Notes under the pieces: generated by a model
Seen by the model: only the letters and a program-made list of their open reading frames with translations
Databases searched by the model: none
What the model was told of the DNA's origin: nothing
Position numbers and translations under genes: made by a program
Assembly (NCBI RefSeq): GCF_025822765.1
Contig: NZ_JACKUK010000036.1
Coordinates: 108,312 to 172,311, forward strand
Source: Mycobacterium barrassiae
Lineage (GTDB): Bacteria; Actinomycetota; Actinomycetes; Mycobacteriales; Mycobacteriaceae
Reading direction: 5' to 3'
DNA length: 64,000 nt
Shown here: positions 32,016 through 40,741 of the stretch, in pieces
Layout of the letters: each line of letters opens with the position of its first letter
Position numbering within the stretch: position 1 is the first letter of the stretch

Positions 32016-32981
32016 TCATTGCGGTAACCCGCCTCCGCATTCCCGTCGCCAATCAGAAAATGCCTCTTGCAACGAATACTGTTGGACGAAGCCAATATCG
32101 GCGAGGCGGTCCGAGCTGATGTTGGTATCGAGATGCAACTTCTGGATGCGCCGCGGATGAACGCCGAAGCGTCCGCCCAGCGGGTCGATCAACCCGAAGG
32201 GCGTCGCCGCGGCCACGGCAAGACGATAAGGAACGGTCGGCGGTCGGCGGTGCCACCCCCACGCCCGGTTGATGGCATCGACGATGTCTCGGATCGTGGT
32301 CGGCTGCGGGTAGACGGCGTGGTAGGTGTCGTGTGGCCCGTCGTCGTCGATGAGGTGGACCAGCAGCCGCACCATGTCCTTGAGGTAGATGCAGCTCTTC
32401 ACCGTGTCCTGACGACCGATGTAAGCGAAGCGCCGTCGGCTCAGGCCGTGGATCAGGCGTCGCATGTTGCCTTGATCGCCGGGGCCGAAGACCACGCCGG
32501 GGCGAACGATACGCAGACGGCGCCCGGGTCCGCCGGCCTGCCACGTCCGGAGGATCTCCTCGGCCTGCAGCTTGCTGCAACCGTACGCGGTGTCGGCGTC
32601 GAGGAAGTCGTTCTCGGCTCGTCGCCAGGGGCCGGCGGCGAAGGCCATCATCGAACTGGTGAAGATGATGTTCTGCACACCCGCGCGTTCGGCCGCCCGA
32701 CACAGCCGACGGGTGGCCTCGGCATTGTTCGCGAAATAGTCCCGCCAGGGACTGCCGGGCTCTTTTGAGAGGGCGGCGAGGTGGATGATGGTCGACGGAC
32801 GTGGTGTGACATCGAATGCATCTTCGTCAAGTGTGGTCAAATCGCAGCGGAGTGAGTCAGTCGGCTCCGCGGTACGGTCGAGACCAACCACCGGACGGCC
32901 GATCTTGCGGAGATGCGCAACCAACGACCCACCGATGAACCCTGAACTGCCCGTAACGATGACCGAATCGTTGAAGGTCAT
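32016..32981 (-). CDS. NAD-dependent epimerase/dehydratase (extended SDR)
   Basis: A 321-residue extended SDR acting on nucleotide sugars or related substrates. It has the N-terminal TGSSGFIGG motif (residues 10-18) and the catalytic YGCSK (about 132-136), with conserved RPGVVFGPGDQGNM. The ATG at 32981 is preferred; the frame stays open upstream into the BcsB-like gene, but the Rossmann motif follows immediately after this ATG. ATGA overlap with the upstream BcsB-like gene. It is the first gene inside the 27-bp-repeat segment. Its product could be a 4-epimerised or reduced sugar, not determinable here. Confidence 0.87.
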   Translation of the reverse strand: MTFNDSVIVTGSSGFIGGSLVAHLRKIGRPVVGLDRTAEPTDSLRCDLTTLDEDAFDVTPRPSTIIHLAALSKEPGSPWRDYFANNAEATRRLCRAAERAGVQNIIFTSSMMAFAAGPWRRAENDFLDADTAYGCSKLQAEEILRTWQAGGPGRRLRIVRPGVVFGPGDQGNMRRLIHGLSRRRFAYIGRQDTVKSCIYLKDMVRLLVHLIDDDGPHDTYHAVYPQPTTIRDIVDAINRAWGWHRRPPTVPYRLAVAAATPFGLIDPLGGRFGVHPRRIQKLHLDTNISSDRLADIGFVQQYSLQEAFSDWRRECGGGLPQ

Positions 32982-34996
32982 CGTGCGCGTCGCCTGCGGG
33001 CGACGATCAGAGCGGCCGCTGCGATGACGAGGGCGGCGACCGATCCCGCGCCGAGCCACCATAGCCAGCCCGGCCGCGCATCACTGTCACTTTCAGATGC
33101 GGCGACCGAGGCAGAAGAATATGACGGGGGATTGATAGTCACCGGATCGTGCCCGGCCACCGACACCACAGCGATACCACGGAGATTCTGCCAGCGCTGC
33201 GGCTCGCCGTTGAGCCATCCGAAAAGCTCGTCTAGTTGAGCGGCAGGCCCATTGGACGTGGCGATCAACATAGTCCGACCGTTGTCGAAAACCGTTTGTA
33301 GAGAAGCGAACCGCAACGCCGGATCCAGGGTGACCACGGTGGGATCACCTCCAGATTCGTTGGCGTTGAAGGTGATCGGCCCAGTATCCGATGCGGCAAC
33401 GGGCAACACGATGTTGGAGTTGTTCCAGCCTTCAGCAGCGATCACCAAGGCAGGGTTTGATGAGTCGATCGCCTCCTGAACGCTCTTGACGACAACGTCG
33501 ATAGGCGTGTTCGAAGTCCGCTTCTGCAGACCCACGACAACGTTGACCGCTCGAATGGTGTCAGGCAGCGAGCGGGGTTTGATGCCCACCGTGAGTTGCG
33601 GCATCAGTGCCTGCGGCAGCGATTGGAATCCGGCAGGCACGGGCGGTTTCGCCGGACTGCTCTGCACTTGGCTGTCGCCGTCGATTGTCAACGTCGGTAC
33701 ACGGTCGCCGGGATCGAAGGTGTAGAAATCTCCGCATCGTCCGGCGTTACCTGCCTCGTTCAACGCCACACGAATCAGGGTGTATCGATCGAGGAGCCGA
33801 TCCGGAACTGTGACCGAGCGGTCGATGTTGCCCGTGTTGTCAGCGGGCCAGTGGTCGATGATTTCCTCGCCTATCGACACTGTGATCTGCCCGCCGATAT
33901 CGGGCGGCATCGGGGTGTAGGACCCCTCCAACTGCAAACGCACGTCATGGATTGATCTACCAAATCGCGTCTGGTCCAATCCGATCGACACCTGCGGCTC
34001 CAGGGCGGTGGCGCTGAGGGAGGGCTGACCGAGGTCACGCAGCGTTGTCGTGTCACTGGGGAACTGCTCGGTGGGATCCAGGGAGTCCACGACAGCTTTG
34101 GGGGATAGAGCGAGCGGGGACAGATCGTCGAACAACAAATCGATGTCAGGCTTGCTTGCCTGCCCCAAAGGCCCTGAGATCAGCAACCACGGCGCTTCGG
34201 GGGCACCCTGTACTGACAGTCCGTCGTTCGGCCCTTCTTTGATCACGACCTGGCGCTCCAGAGGTTGCGGAGGCCCCGGCGGTATCGCCTGGGCGTTCGG
34301 CAGCGGAACCACCACGATCTGGGGGGCGTGACCACCGTAATTCACGGTCGCTGAGCTGGCCAGTTGAATTGCCGCCTCAGACTCCGCGGGCGAAGGTGAC
34401 TGTGGCAGAAATATCGTCAGCTGGCGGAGCACCGGCGGCAGGAAGGCGGCGACTGTGGCGGGCGGCTGCTCGACACCGGCGAAGCTGACGGAGCCATCGA
34501 TCAGACGCAACGGGCTCTCGGCCCTGAAACACTGCCTGTCCAGCGGAAGTAGGTAGGTGTGCACGGACACCGTCACGGAGCCGTCGATCACCGCTGCGCC
34601 ACCGAGTGGGATCTCCACCGGCACCAGGTTGGCGGGAGGCAGGTCCACACGCCCGAGGATCCGGTCGCCCTGCATCACCGTCAGCAGTCCGGACTGAAAA
34701 TTGATCGGTAGCTCGACCGTCGTGTTCAGTGCAATGGGCGTGAGCCCGGGCGGAACCGGCAGAGTCAGACGCTGTGATGAGGTTTCGCCGTAGAACGCCA
34801 AGGGCGAAACGATCCCCAGTTCCCGAAGCGAAATACTTGATGTGCCCCCCGGTGGCGCCGTGTCCGTCGCCGCGATCTCGTCGCCGGGCTGACCATGGGA
34901 TGGCGGAGCCGTAATGGCAAAGACACCAACCGCGGCAATCGCGAGCGCAACGACCACGTCTACACACTTCCGGTACATCACGGCAACAGTATGCAT
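32978..34996 (-). CDS. BcsB-like extracytoplasmic protein (copy 2)
   Basis: A protein of about 672 residues with signal sequence (VVVALAIAAVGVFAIT), a large extracytoplasmic body and a C-terminal helix (WLWWLGAGSVAALVIAAAAL) ending in RRRRAR. It shares the layout of copy 1, for example SLRELGI / SWTQLGL after the signal peptide. There is no second BcsA-like synthase beside it; its neighbours are an epimerase and a Wzx flippase. The start is uncertain: ATG 34996 or ATG 34978, neither with a strong ribosome-binding site. It is divergent from wzx across 97 bp. Confidence 0.75.
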   Translation of the reverse strand: MHTVAVMYRKCVDVVVALAIAAVGVFAITAPPSHGQPGDEIAATDTAPPGGTSSISLRELGIVSPLAFYGETSSQRLTLPVPPGLTPIALNTTVELPINFQSGLLTVMQGDRILGRVDLPPANLVPVEIPLGGAAVIDGSVTVSVHTYLLPLDRQCFRAESPLRLIDGSVSFAGVEQPPATVAAFLPPVLRQLTIFLPQSPSPAESEAAIQLASSATVNYGGHAPQIVVVPLPNAQAIPPGPPQPLERQVVIKEGPNDGLSVQGAPEAPWLLISGPLGQASKPDIDLLFDDLSPLALSPKAVVDSLDPTEQFPSDTTTLRDLGQPSLSATALEPQVSIGLDQTRFGRSIHDVRLQLEGSYTPMPPDIGGQITVSIGEEIIDHWPADNTGNIDRSVTVPDRLLDRYTLIRVALNEAGNAGRCGDFYTFDPGDRVPTLTIDGDSQVQSSPAKPPVPAGFQSLPQALMPQLTVGIKPRSLPDTIRAVNVVVGLQKRTSNTPIDVVVKSVQEAIDSSNPALVIAAEGWNNSNIVLPVAASDTGPITFNANESGGDPTVVTLDPALRFASLQTVFDNGRTMLIATSNGPAAQLDELFGWLNGEPQRWQNLRGIAVVSVAGHDPVTINPPSYSSASVAASESDSDARPGWLWWLGAGSVAALVIAAAALIVARRRRAR

Positions 34997-35093
34997 TCTT
35001 TGCGCCTGTTCTTGAGGTAACGTTCCGGGACGATCTGTCAGATGTCGACTCCGGTGGAATGCGGGTGATCTCCCGATTTGGTGCCTGTAAGCC

Positions 35094-36557
35094 ATGACTG
35101 AGCCGCCGGCACCCGGTGCGGAAGTACCGTCTGTTCCCCTCACGCGAATCGCTCACGCGTTCTCGATCCAATTGATCTGCCGGGTGCTGGGCCTAATGGC
35201 GTCGGTGTTCTCGGTGGCGATGACCGCGCGCTACCTGGGTCCTGACAGTTACGGCCAGCTGGTCATCGCGGTGATGTTCATCGGAATGTGGACCAGCCTC
35301 GCCCATCTCGGGATCGCCACCGTGATCGTTCGTCGCGTGACATCCGGTCGCGGCGACCTCGAGAGACTGGTGCGGGTCAACAGCGGCCTGGCTTTGATCT
35401 ATTGCATTCCGCTCGCCGCTGCGGCCGCGCTGTCGGGCTTGCTCATATACGACGACTTCGACGTACGAGTCATGCTTGTCGTGTTGTCCGGGGGGCTGCT
35501 GCTGCAGACCATGGTGACGAGGTTCGAGCCAGTGTTCCTTGTCACCGTCCGCTTTTCCGCGGTCGCACTGTCGGACGTGGCAGGCCGGGTAGGCACGCTG
35601 ATCATGGTGGCCTGTCTGGTGTCCATTCAGGCTGACGTCATCTGGTTCGCTGTCGCGCAACTCATCCCTCCCGTCCTTCAGCTGTTGATCCAGGGCACCG
35701 CCGCGATGCGGCACGTCTCGGTACGTCCGATCTTCGCGCTTCGTGAGGCCGCCGATCTGTTGCGAGAAAGCCTGCCGCTCACTGCCTTCCTGGTGGCCGG
35801 GCTCCTGTATTCCAATGCAGACGGCGTGGTCCTTTCGCTCCTCTCCACCGATTTCGAGGTGGGGGTGTACGGGTTGGCGTTCACGATCGCGTGGAGCACT
35901 ATCGCGGTCTCCCTTGTGTTCCACAGTTCAACCCTGTCGACGCTCACGGGCTCGTTCGCACGTGACGTCGGCGACTTCGCCAGCTTTCTGCGCCGCAGCG
36001 TCGAAGTGATGGCCTTTGTGGCAGTCCCGATCTGTGTCGTCGGCGCACTTCTCTCCGGCCCGTTGATCGCGCTGTTCGGCGACGATGCCTTCGTCGAGCG
36101 CGGGACCCCGACGCTGGCGCTGCTGTTCATCGCCGCGGGGCTGCGCTTCATCAGCAGCACCCTTGGTCAGGGGTTGATCGCCTCTCATCAACAACGAGTC
36201 CTGTTGTGGTTGACCCTCGTCACCCTCGTGCTCAACCTCGCATTGAATGTCGCTCTCGCGGAGCGATTCGGCGCCGTCGGGGCCGGCGTGGCATTGGTAT
36301 GCACCGAGTTGTTCCACATGACCGTCTCGACCTGGCGGCTGCGTACTCGATGCGGATACCGCACACCGGTGGTGTTCCTGCTGCGACTTCTGGTGCCAAC
36401 AGCAGCCAGCGTTGTGGTGACACTGTGGCTCTCCGACCACCACGTCGTGCTGACACTGGGTGCTGCCGCAGTTGCCTATGTGGCCACCAGCGCGCTCGTC
36501 GGCCCGATCAGATGGTCCGACCTGAAGTCGTTCCGGCAGAAGCAGTCTGCATCGTGA
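35094..36557 (+). CDS. Wzx-type polysaccharide flippase (MOP superfamily)
   Basis: A 487-residue polytopic protein with about twelve to fourteen helices. The N-terminal block (ARYLGPDSYGQL) is characteristic of polysaccharide transport proteins that flip lipid-linked repeat units across the membrane. It opens an operon with the GT2-GT4 fusion (GTGA overlap) and a GT4. Together with the Wzy-like and Wzz-like proteins encoded about 8 kb away it makes a Wzx/Wzy assembly set. Confidence 0.85.
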   Translation: MTEPPAPGAEVPSVPLTRIAHAFSIQLICRVLGLMASVFSVAMTARYLGPDSYGQLVIAVMFIGMWTSLAHLGIATVIVRRVTSGRGDLERLVRVNSGLALIYCIPLAAAAALSGLLIYDDFDVRVMLVVLSGGLLLQTMVTRFEPVFLVTVRFSAVALSDVAGRVGTLIMVACLVSIQADVIWFAVAQLIPPVLQLLIQGTAAMRHVSVRPIFALREAADLLRESLPLTAFLVAGLLYSNADGVVLSLLSTDFEVGVYGLAFTIAWSTIAVSLVFHSSTLSTLTGSFARDVGDFASFLRRSVEVMAFVAVPICVVGALLSGPLIALFGDDAFVERGTPTLALLFIAAGLRFISSTLGQGLIASHQQRVLLWLTLVTLVLNLALNVALAERFGAVGAGVALVCTELFHMTVSTWRLRTRCGYRTPVVFLLRLLVPTAASVVVTLWLSDHHVVLTLGAAAVAYVATSALVGPIRWSDLKSFRQKQSAS

Positions 36558-38521
36558 AAGGCAAACCCGACCGCGCCTATCTGAAACCCGCCGTCGGCGG
36601 CACCGAATCCATGCCGCCGATCCGCACGATGGCGGTGTTGATCGTGAACGACCAGGCCCACTCCGCGCTGGGAATGTGTTTGGCAAGTGTCGCCGAACAC
36701 CTGCCTGAGCTACAGGTCTATGTGTACGACGACAGCGCCGGTCACCTCGCCCGGGATGAGCTCGGCGCCCGCTACCCCGCGGTGCACTGGATATGCGGTC
36801 CGTCGCGTCCGCGCTTCGCCGCGGCCTTCAACGCACTGGCCGAGAACGTGCCGAGCGACGCCGACCTGCTGTTCCTGCGTGCCAATGCCCGTGTGCTCGG
36901 GCCGTTGACCCGCACCAAGGAGTTGCTCGGCGAGCCATCGGTAGCGGCGGTTTCGCCGCTGATGCGCGACAACACTGCACCCGGACGGGCCCGCTGGGAC
37001 AGCGCCATCCGGCGTCAAACGCTTCTTCGGTCGCTCGTCTCGACGGCGGGGTTATCTGATTCGCTTCGCCGAACCCCTGTCTCGCTGTTGTACCCGCGCC
37101 AACCTTCCGAAGCGGAGAACATCGGCGGCTATTTGGACAGCCCGTGCCTGGCGATCAGCCGAACGGCATGGAACTCTGTCGGCGGCTTTGACGAAGAGTT
37201 CTTTCTGTACGGCGAGTCCGCCGATTGGCAGGCTCGCGCCCGCGCTGCCGGATGGCGAATACTGCTGGCCGATGAACTGGGCGTCGAGCGGGTGACTCCC
37301 GACCCCGGTCAGGCTGGTAGTCGACGTGACCGCGACGTGACACGCACCAATACCGCGCTGCTGCTCGAGCATCACGAAGGTGTCCGTAAAGCAGATGTGT
37401 ATCTGGCCGGCGCCACGCTCCTGGATCGGCTACGGCGGCCGAAGCGGAGTGTCCCGACACCTGGAGCCGGGCGCAGCCGCACGGACTTGCCGGAGGTGGT
37501 GATCGTCACCAACCGTCTCGTATACGGCGGGGCCGAACGGCAAAAGGGCCTGCTGGCAACGGAGTTGGATCGCCGCGGATATCCGGTCACGATTGTCTGT
37601 GTTCAGCGATACGGTCCGGTCATCGCTGAAATCCCGGAAACCGTACGTGTCGTGCGCCGCCCATGGTGGGCTCCGATACGTGAGAGATCCACCCGCCCAG
37701 CCGTCCTCGTCACCGGCGACACCAACACCGAGACGGGGTTCGGCACGTTGTGGCGCGCGGGCGCCGCGAACCGGCGATGGCTCGTCGCGGCCCATGTTCC
37801 GCCAGCGGACGACGAGCCGATCTACTCCCACCCACTGACCGCGGCAATGAACCGCGCGGACGGCTTCATTGTTCTGGCACAACGGCATTGGGACATGCTG
37901 GTCTCGACACATCGGCTCCGCGGCCCGTACTTCATCGCGCCGAACGGAGTGAGCTTGACCGGGAATCCGACCCCACGGATACGTCCCGACGACTCGCTCC
38001 CACACCTCGTGATGCTCTCGCGAATCGTCGAACACAAGAATCCACATGTGCTGATTGAGGCGCTCAGCCAACTCGCCGATATGCCCTGGCAACTATCAAT
38101 TTTCGGCGATGGTCCTGATCGTGCGATGTTGGAGGCCAAGACCCCTGACCACCTGCGTGATCGGGTGCAATGGCGCGGGTGGTCAGCGGGTCCGGAGCCG
38201 GCACTCGCTGACGCCGACCTGCTGTGTGTCCCGAGCCGCTCCGAGGCTTTCCCGCTAGTGATCCTCGAGGCGATGGCCCGCGCGGTCCCGGTCGCCGCCT
38301 CGGCGGTATGCGCCGTCCCTGAGATGCTGGACTTCGGAAGAGCCGGGTACCTCGTCGAGCCGATCTCGGTGGCAGGATGGCGAGATCAGCTCGCCCAGAT
38401 CCTGGCAGACCCCGGGGCATTACCTTCGGTCGGGCAACGTGGCTACGAGCGCATGCGCCAGCACTACACGGTGGAGGCGATGACCGACGCCTACATCGAA
38501 GCAATCGAGGCCGTTCTATGA
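36554..38521 (+). CDS. Bifunctional GT2-GT4 glycosyltransferase fusion
   Basis: A 655-residue cytoplasmic protein with two transferase domains. Residues about 25-290 form a GT2 domain (AVLIVNDQAHSALGMCLAS, DDSAG, LDSPCLAISRTAWNSVGGFDEEFFLYGES). Residues about 300-655 form a GT4/GT-B domain (VIVTNRLVYGGAERQKGLLATEL, RIVEHKNPHVLIEAL, and EAFPLVILE at about 564-572, the Ex7E motif). It could add two successive sugars. The GTG at 36554 overlaps the wzx stop; the upstream open frame lies in wzx. The next transferase starts in its stop codon. Confidence 0.87.
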   Translation: MKGKPDRAYLKPAVGGTESMPPIRTMAVLIVNDQAHSALGMCLASVAEHLPELQVYVYDDSAGHLARDELGARYPAVHWICGPSRPRFAAAFNALAENVPSDADLLFLRANARVLGPLTRTKELLGEPSVAAVSPLMRDNTAPGRARWDSAIRRQTLLRSLVSTAGLSDSLRRTPVSLLYPRQPSEAENIGGYLDSPCLAISRTAWNSVGGFDEEFFLYGESADWQARARAAGWRILLADELGVERVTPDPGQAGSRRDRDVTRTNTALLLEHHEGVRKADVYLAGATLLDRLRRPKRSVPTPGAGRSRTDLPEVVIVTNRLVYGGAERQKGLLATELDRRGYPVTIVCVQRYGPVIAEIPETVRVVRRPWWAPIRERSTRPAVLVTGDTNTETGFGTLWRAGAANRRWLVAAHVPPADDEPIYSHPLTAAMNRADGFIVLAQRHWDMLVSTHRLRGPYFIAPNGVSLTGNPTPRIRPDDSLPHLVMLSRIVEHKNPHVLIEALSQLADMPWQLSIFGDGPDRAMLEAKTPDHLRDRVQWRGWSAGPEPALADADLLCVPSRSEAFPLVILEAMARAVPVAASAVCAVPEMLDFGRAGYLVEPISVAGWRDQLAQILADPGALPSVGQRGYERMRQHYTVEAMTDAYIEAIEAVL

Positions 38522-39576
38522 ATTCTCCTCGGGTGCTGTGGCTTTCGCCGTGGATGCGTAGTCTGGCCCGAGTTCAGACCGAAGCGCTGCTGCGGCAGGG
38601 CGCCGATGTCCTGTTGGTCACCTCCGATCAGCACCCGGAGTCCGACGCCGCCCGCGATTACGAGTTGGTGCTCGAGCCGCGGTTCAAGAAAGCCGCGACC
38701 TGGATACCCACCCTCAAAGCCCTGCGCCGCGTCCGCGAGTACAGACCCGATGTCGTGATCACCGAACTGGTACGGGATCCACGCTGGATGATGTTCGCCG
38801 GACGAACTCCACGAATCCAGGTGATCCACGACGACCGTGCACATGACCCCGATGAAGAAGTTCCTGCCTACGAACGCGCTGTCTTCGACCGCTTCGGCGC
38901 CCGCTCGGCAGCGACCGTCACCTACAGCCGATATGTGGCGCAGGCCGTGGCAGGACGACGCGACGTCGCGGGCACCCAGATATGGGTAGCGCCCCTGCCG
39001 AGCGATCTCGACCCCGAGCGGGTCCCCCCATGGGTGGACGCGTCTGGACGCGCCGACTTCGTGATGTTCGGTCGGCTCAACCCGTACAAGAACCTGGACG
39101 TCGTGCTTAAGGCCTGGGACCAACACGTTGGCGGCGGCCGCTGGCGAGGCGACAATCTGGTACTCATGGGCGACGGGCAAATCGAGGCCGGTGCGCTACC
39201 CGACTACACGCGCTGGCGCCAGGGCAACTACCGATATACCGAGGTGGTCTCCACGCTGGCAGCCGCGAAGGGCTCGGTCGCCCACTATCGGCGCGCATCA
39301 CAGAGCGGTGTCCAGGTGCTCTCGATGCAATTGGGTGTGATGCCGATCGTGTCTACCGCGGGTGCGTTGCCGGAATATCAGCCGCCGGGCTGCCCTCCCG
39401 TCGGTGTCGACGATGTCGCCGGACTGGCAGCGACGTTCGATCTGCTTGCCGATCCCGTCATCGCCGCACAGAGTGGAGATGCAGCGGCGCGACACTATTC
39501 TCAGCTGTACGCCGCCGAGCACGGAGCACGGCGGTTCCTCGAGGTCATTGCGCAGGTGGTGGCCCGTCGGCGTTGA
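38518..39576 (+). CDS. Family 4-like glycosyltransferase
   Basis: A 352-residue GT-B-type transferase. The N-terminal half carries WLSPWMRSLARVQTEALLRQGADVLLVTS. The C-terminal half carries FVMFGRLNPYKNLDVVLKAWD and the sugar-nucleotide-binding region SQSGVQVLSMQLGVMPIVSTAGALPEY. The canonical Ex7E motif is degenerate. ATGA-coupled to the GT2-GT4 fusion. Its last 32 bp overlap the convergent Alg13-like gene. Confidence 0.82.
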   Translation: MNSPRVLWLSPWMRSLARVQTEALLRQGADVLLVTSDQHPESDAARDYELVLEPRFKKAATWIPTLKALRRVREYRPDVVITELVRDPRWMMFAGRTPRIQVIHDDRAHDPDEEVPAYERAVFDRFGARSAATVTYSRYVAQAVAGRRDVAGTQIWVAPLPSDLDPERVPPWVDASGRADFVMFGRLNPYKNLDVVLKAWDQHVGGGRWRGDNLVLMGDGQIEAGALPDYTRWRQGNYRYTEVVSTLAAAKGSVAHYRRASQSGVQVLSMQLGVMPIVSTAGALPEYQPPGCPPVGVDDVAGLAATFDLLADPVIAAQSGDAAARHYSQLYAAEHGARRFLEVIAQVVARRR

Positions 39577-40099
39577 CCCGCCGGCCACCCCATCGCCGGC
39601 GGCGCCTTCCGCTCTCGGCAAGACCGGTCCAGTATGTCTGGAGCCAGCCGGTCAGCTCGCTTGCTCGGCCCAACGAACCAGAGGGGGCCGGCATCGATCG
39701 CGCCGCCTCGATGGCTGCGGCGAGGTCGTCCATTTCGTGGACCACTGTCGCCAACCCCGCAGTTTCCAGCTTTTCGGCGAACGGCAGCTGGTGCTCGTCG
39801 ACCTGTTCCCCGTACACGGGGCGTCGGGGCACCACCACCGGGCGCTTGCCCTGCTCGACGCACAGCAGCGCCGACCCGGCACCAGCGTGGGTGACGACCA
39901 CGGAAGCGCGGCCGATCTGGTCACGAACATCTCCGAAGGACAGGAAGCGCTCATACCGGACGTGACGCGGCTCGTAATTGCACGTGCCGAGCTGCATAAA
40001 GAAGTCCTCCCCCACCGCACCTGTGCGACCCAGTTCGTCGACAGCACGAGCGAGCCGGTCGAACGGATGCACCTCCATTCCCGTGATCACGAAAATCAC
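39545..40099 (-). CDS. Alg13-like catalytic subunit of a split glycosyltransferase
   Basis: A 184-residue GT28 C-terminal-type domain with VVVTHAGAGSALLCVEQGKRPVVVPRR, the UDP-sugar-binding region of Alg13/PssE/EpsE-like proteins. Such proteins need a membrane partner of the Alg14 type, and that partner is encoded directly upstream with an ATGA overlap. By analogy the pair adds the second sugar of a lipid-linked repeat unit. The C-terminal tail is Arg-rich. Confidence 0.85.
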   Translation of the reverse strand: MIFVITGMEVHPFDRLARAVDELGRTGAVGEDFFMQLGTCNYEPRHVRYERFLSFGDVRDQIGRASVVVTHAGAGSALLCVEQGKRPVVVPRRPVYGEQVDEHQLPFAEKLETAGLATVVHEMDDLAAAIEAARSMPAPSGSLGRASELTGWLQTYWTGLAESGRRRRRWGGRRVNADGPPPAQ

Positions 40100-40563
40100 A
40101 CGATTCTCCCGTGGTATTGCGCACCGGGAGTCTTGTCCGCCAACTCAGGCCACTGCACCAGGAAACGGGCAGCGAAAGGCTTGACCATTCTGGCGGTCAG
40201 CGAGATTTCAGTGATCCGCGTGATGGACTCGACGAACACGGCTGGAATCCGCAGTAGCCACGCCAGCCATAGGAAGGGGGCTGCCACTCCTGAACCGGTC
40301 GTCAGAATCATGGCCGGCCGCTCGCGGGTCAGGAGCCGCAGCGCCAAGACCAGATTGCGCAGCAGATTCGGAACGTTGCGAACGGTGGGGTGCGCCGCCC
40401 AGTGCACCTCTTCTTCGTCCCGCAGCAGGTACCGAGCGTCCGACGTCCCGAAACTCACCCAGAACCGATCCTTGTCCTGCCAGAATTCGCGCAGGCAGTA
40501 CATCTCGTAGATATGCCCCCCGGAGGAGGCGATCAAGAGCAAGCGACGACGACCAGTTCGCAC
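40096..40563 (-). CDS. Alg14-like membrane partner of a split glycosyltransferase
   Basis: A 155-residue protein with LLIASSGGHIYEMYCL at the N-terminus (the SGGH motif of Alg14/PssD), a central hydrophobic stretch (APFLWLAWLLRIPAVFVES) and a conserved TGSGVAAPF. It likely recruits the Alg13-like subunit to the membrane and binds the lipid acceptor. GTG start at 40563. It is divergent from the lipoprotein gene at 40742 across a 178-bp gap that must hold both promoters. Confidence 0.85.
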   Translation of the reverse strand: MRTGRRRLLLIASSGGHIYEMYCLREFWQDKDRFWVSFGTSDARYLLRDEEEVHWAAHPTVRNVPNLLRNLVLALRLLTRERPAMILTTGSGVAAPFLWLAWLLRIPAVFVESITRITEISLTARMVKPFAARFLVQWPELADKTPGAQYHGRIV

Positions 40564-40729
40564 TGCCCACCCCTCTCCGGTGCATCGGATCGAGCGCCCG
40601 GCATACAGTATTGATTATCCTCTTGCAGGACAGTGGCGTTCGCGAGATCGCGGTCCCGTGTCGCATCAGCGCCGGGCCGAACGCGCACCCGCCGGTTCAA
40701 AGGCGCGGAGCGCTCGCAGGCGGCTAGGC

Positions 40730-40735
40730 TAGCAT
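40730..40735 (+). promoter_or_regulatory. Leaderless-type -10 box (TAGCAT) for the glycosidase-like lipoprotein
   Basis: TAGCAT ends 6 nt before the GTG at 40742, and no ribosome-binding site is seen. It would drive the longest operon of the locus (40742-49064). Confidence 0.5.
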
Positions 40736-40741
40736 CGCCGG

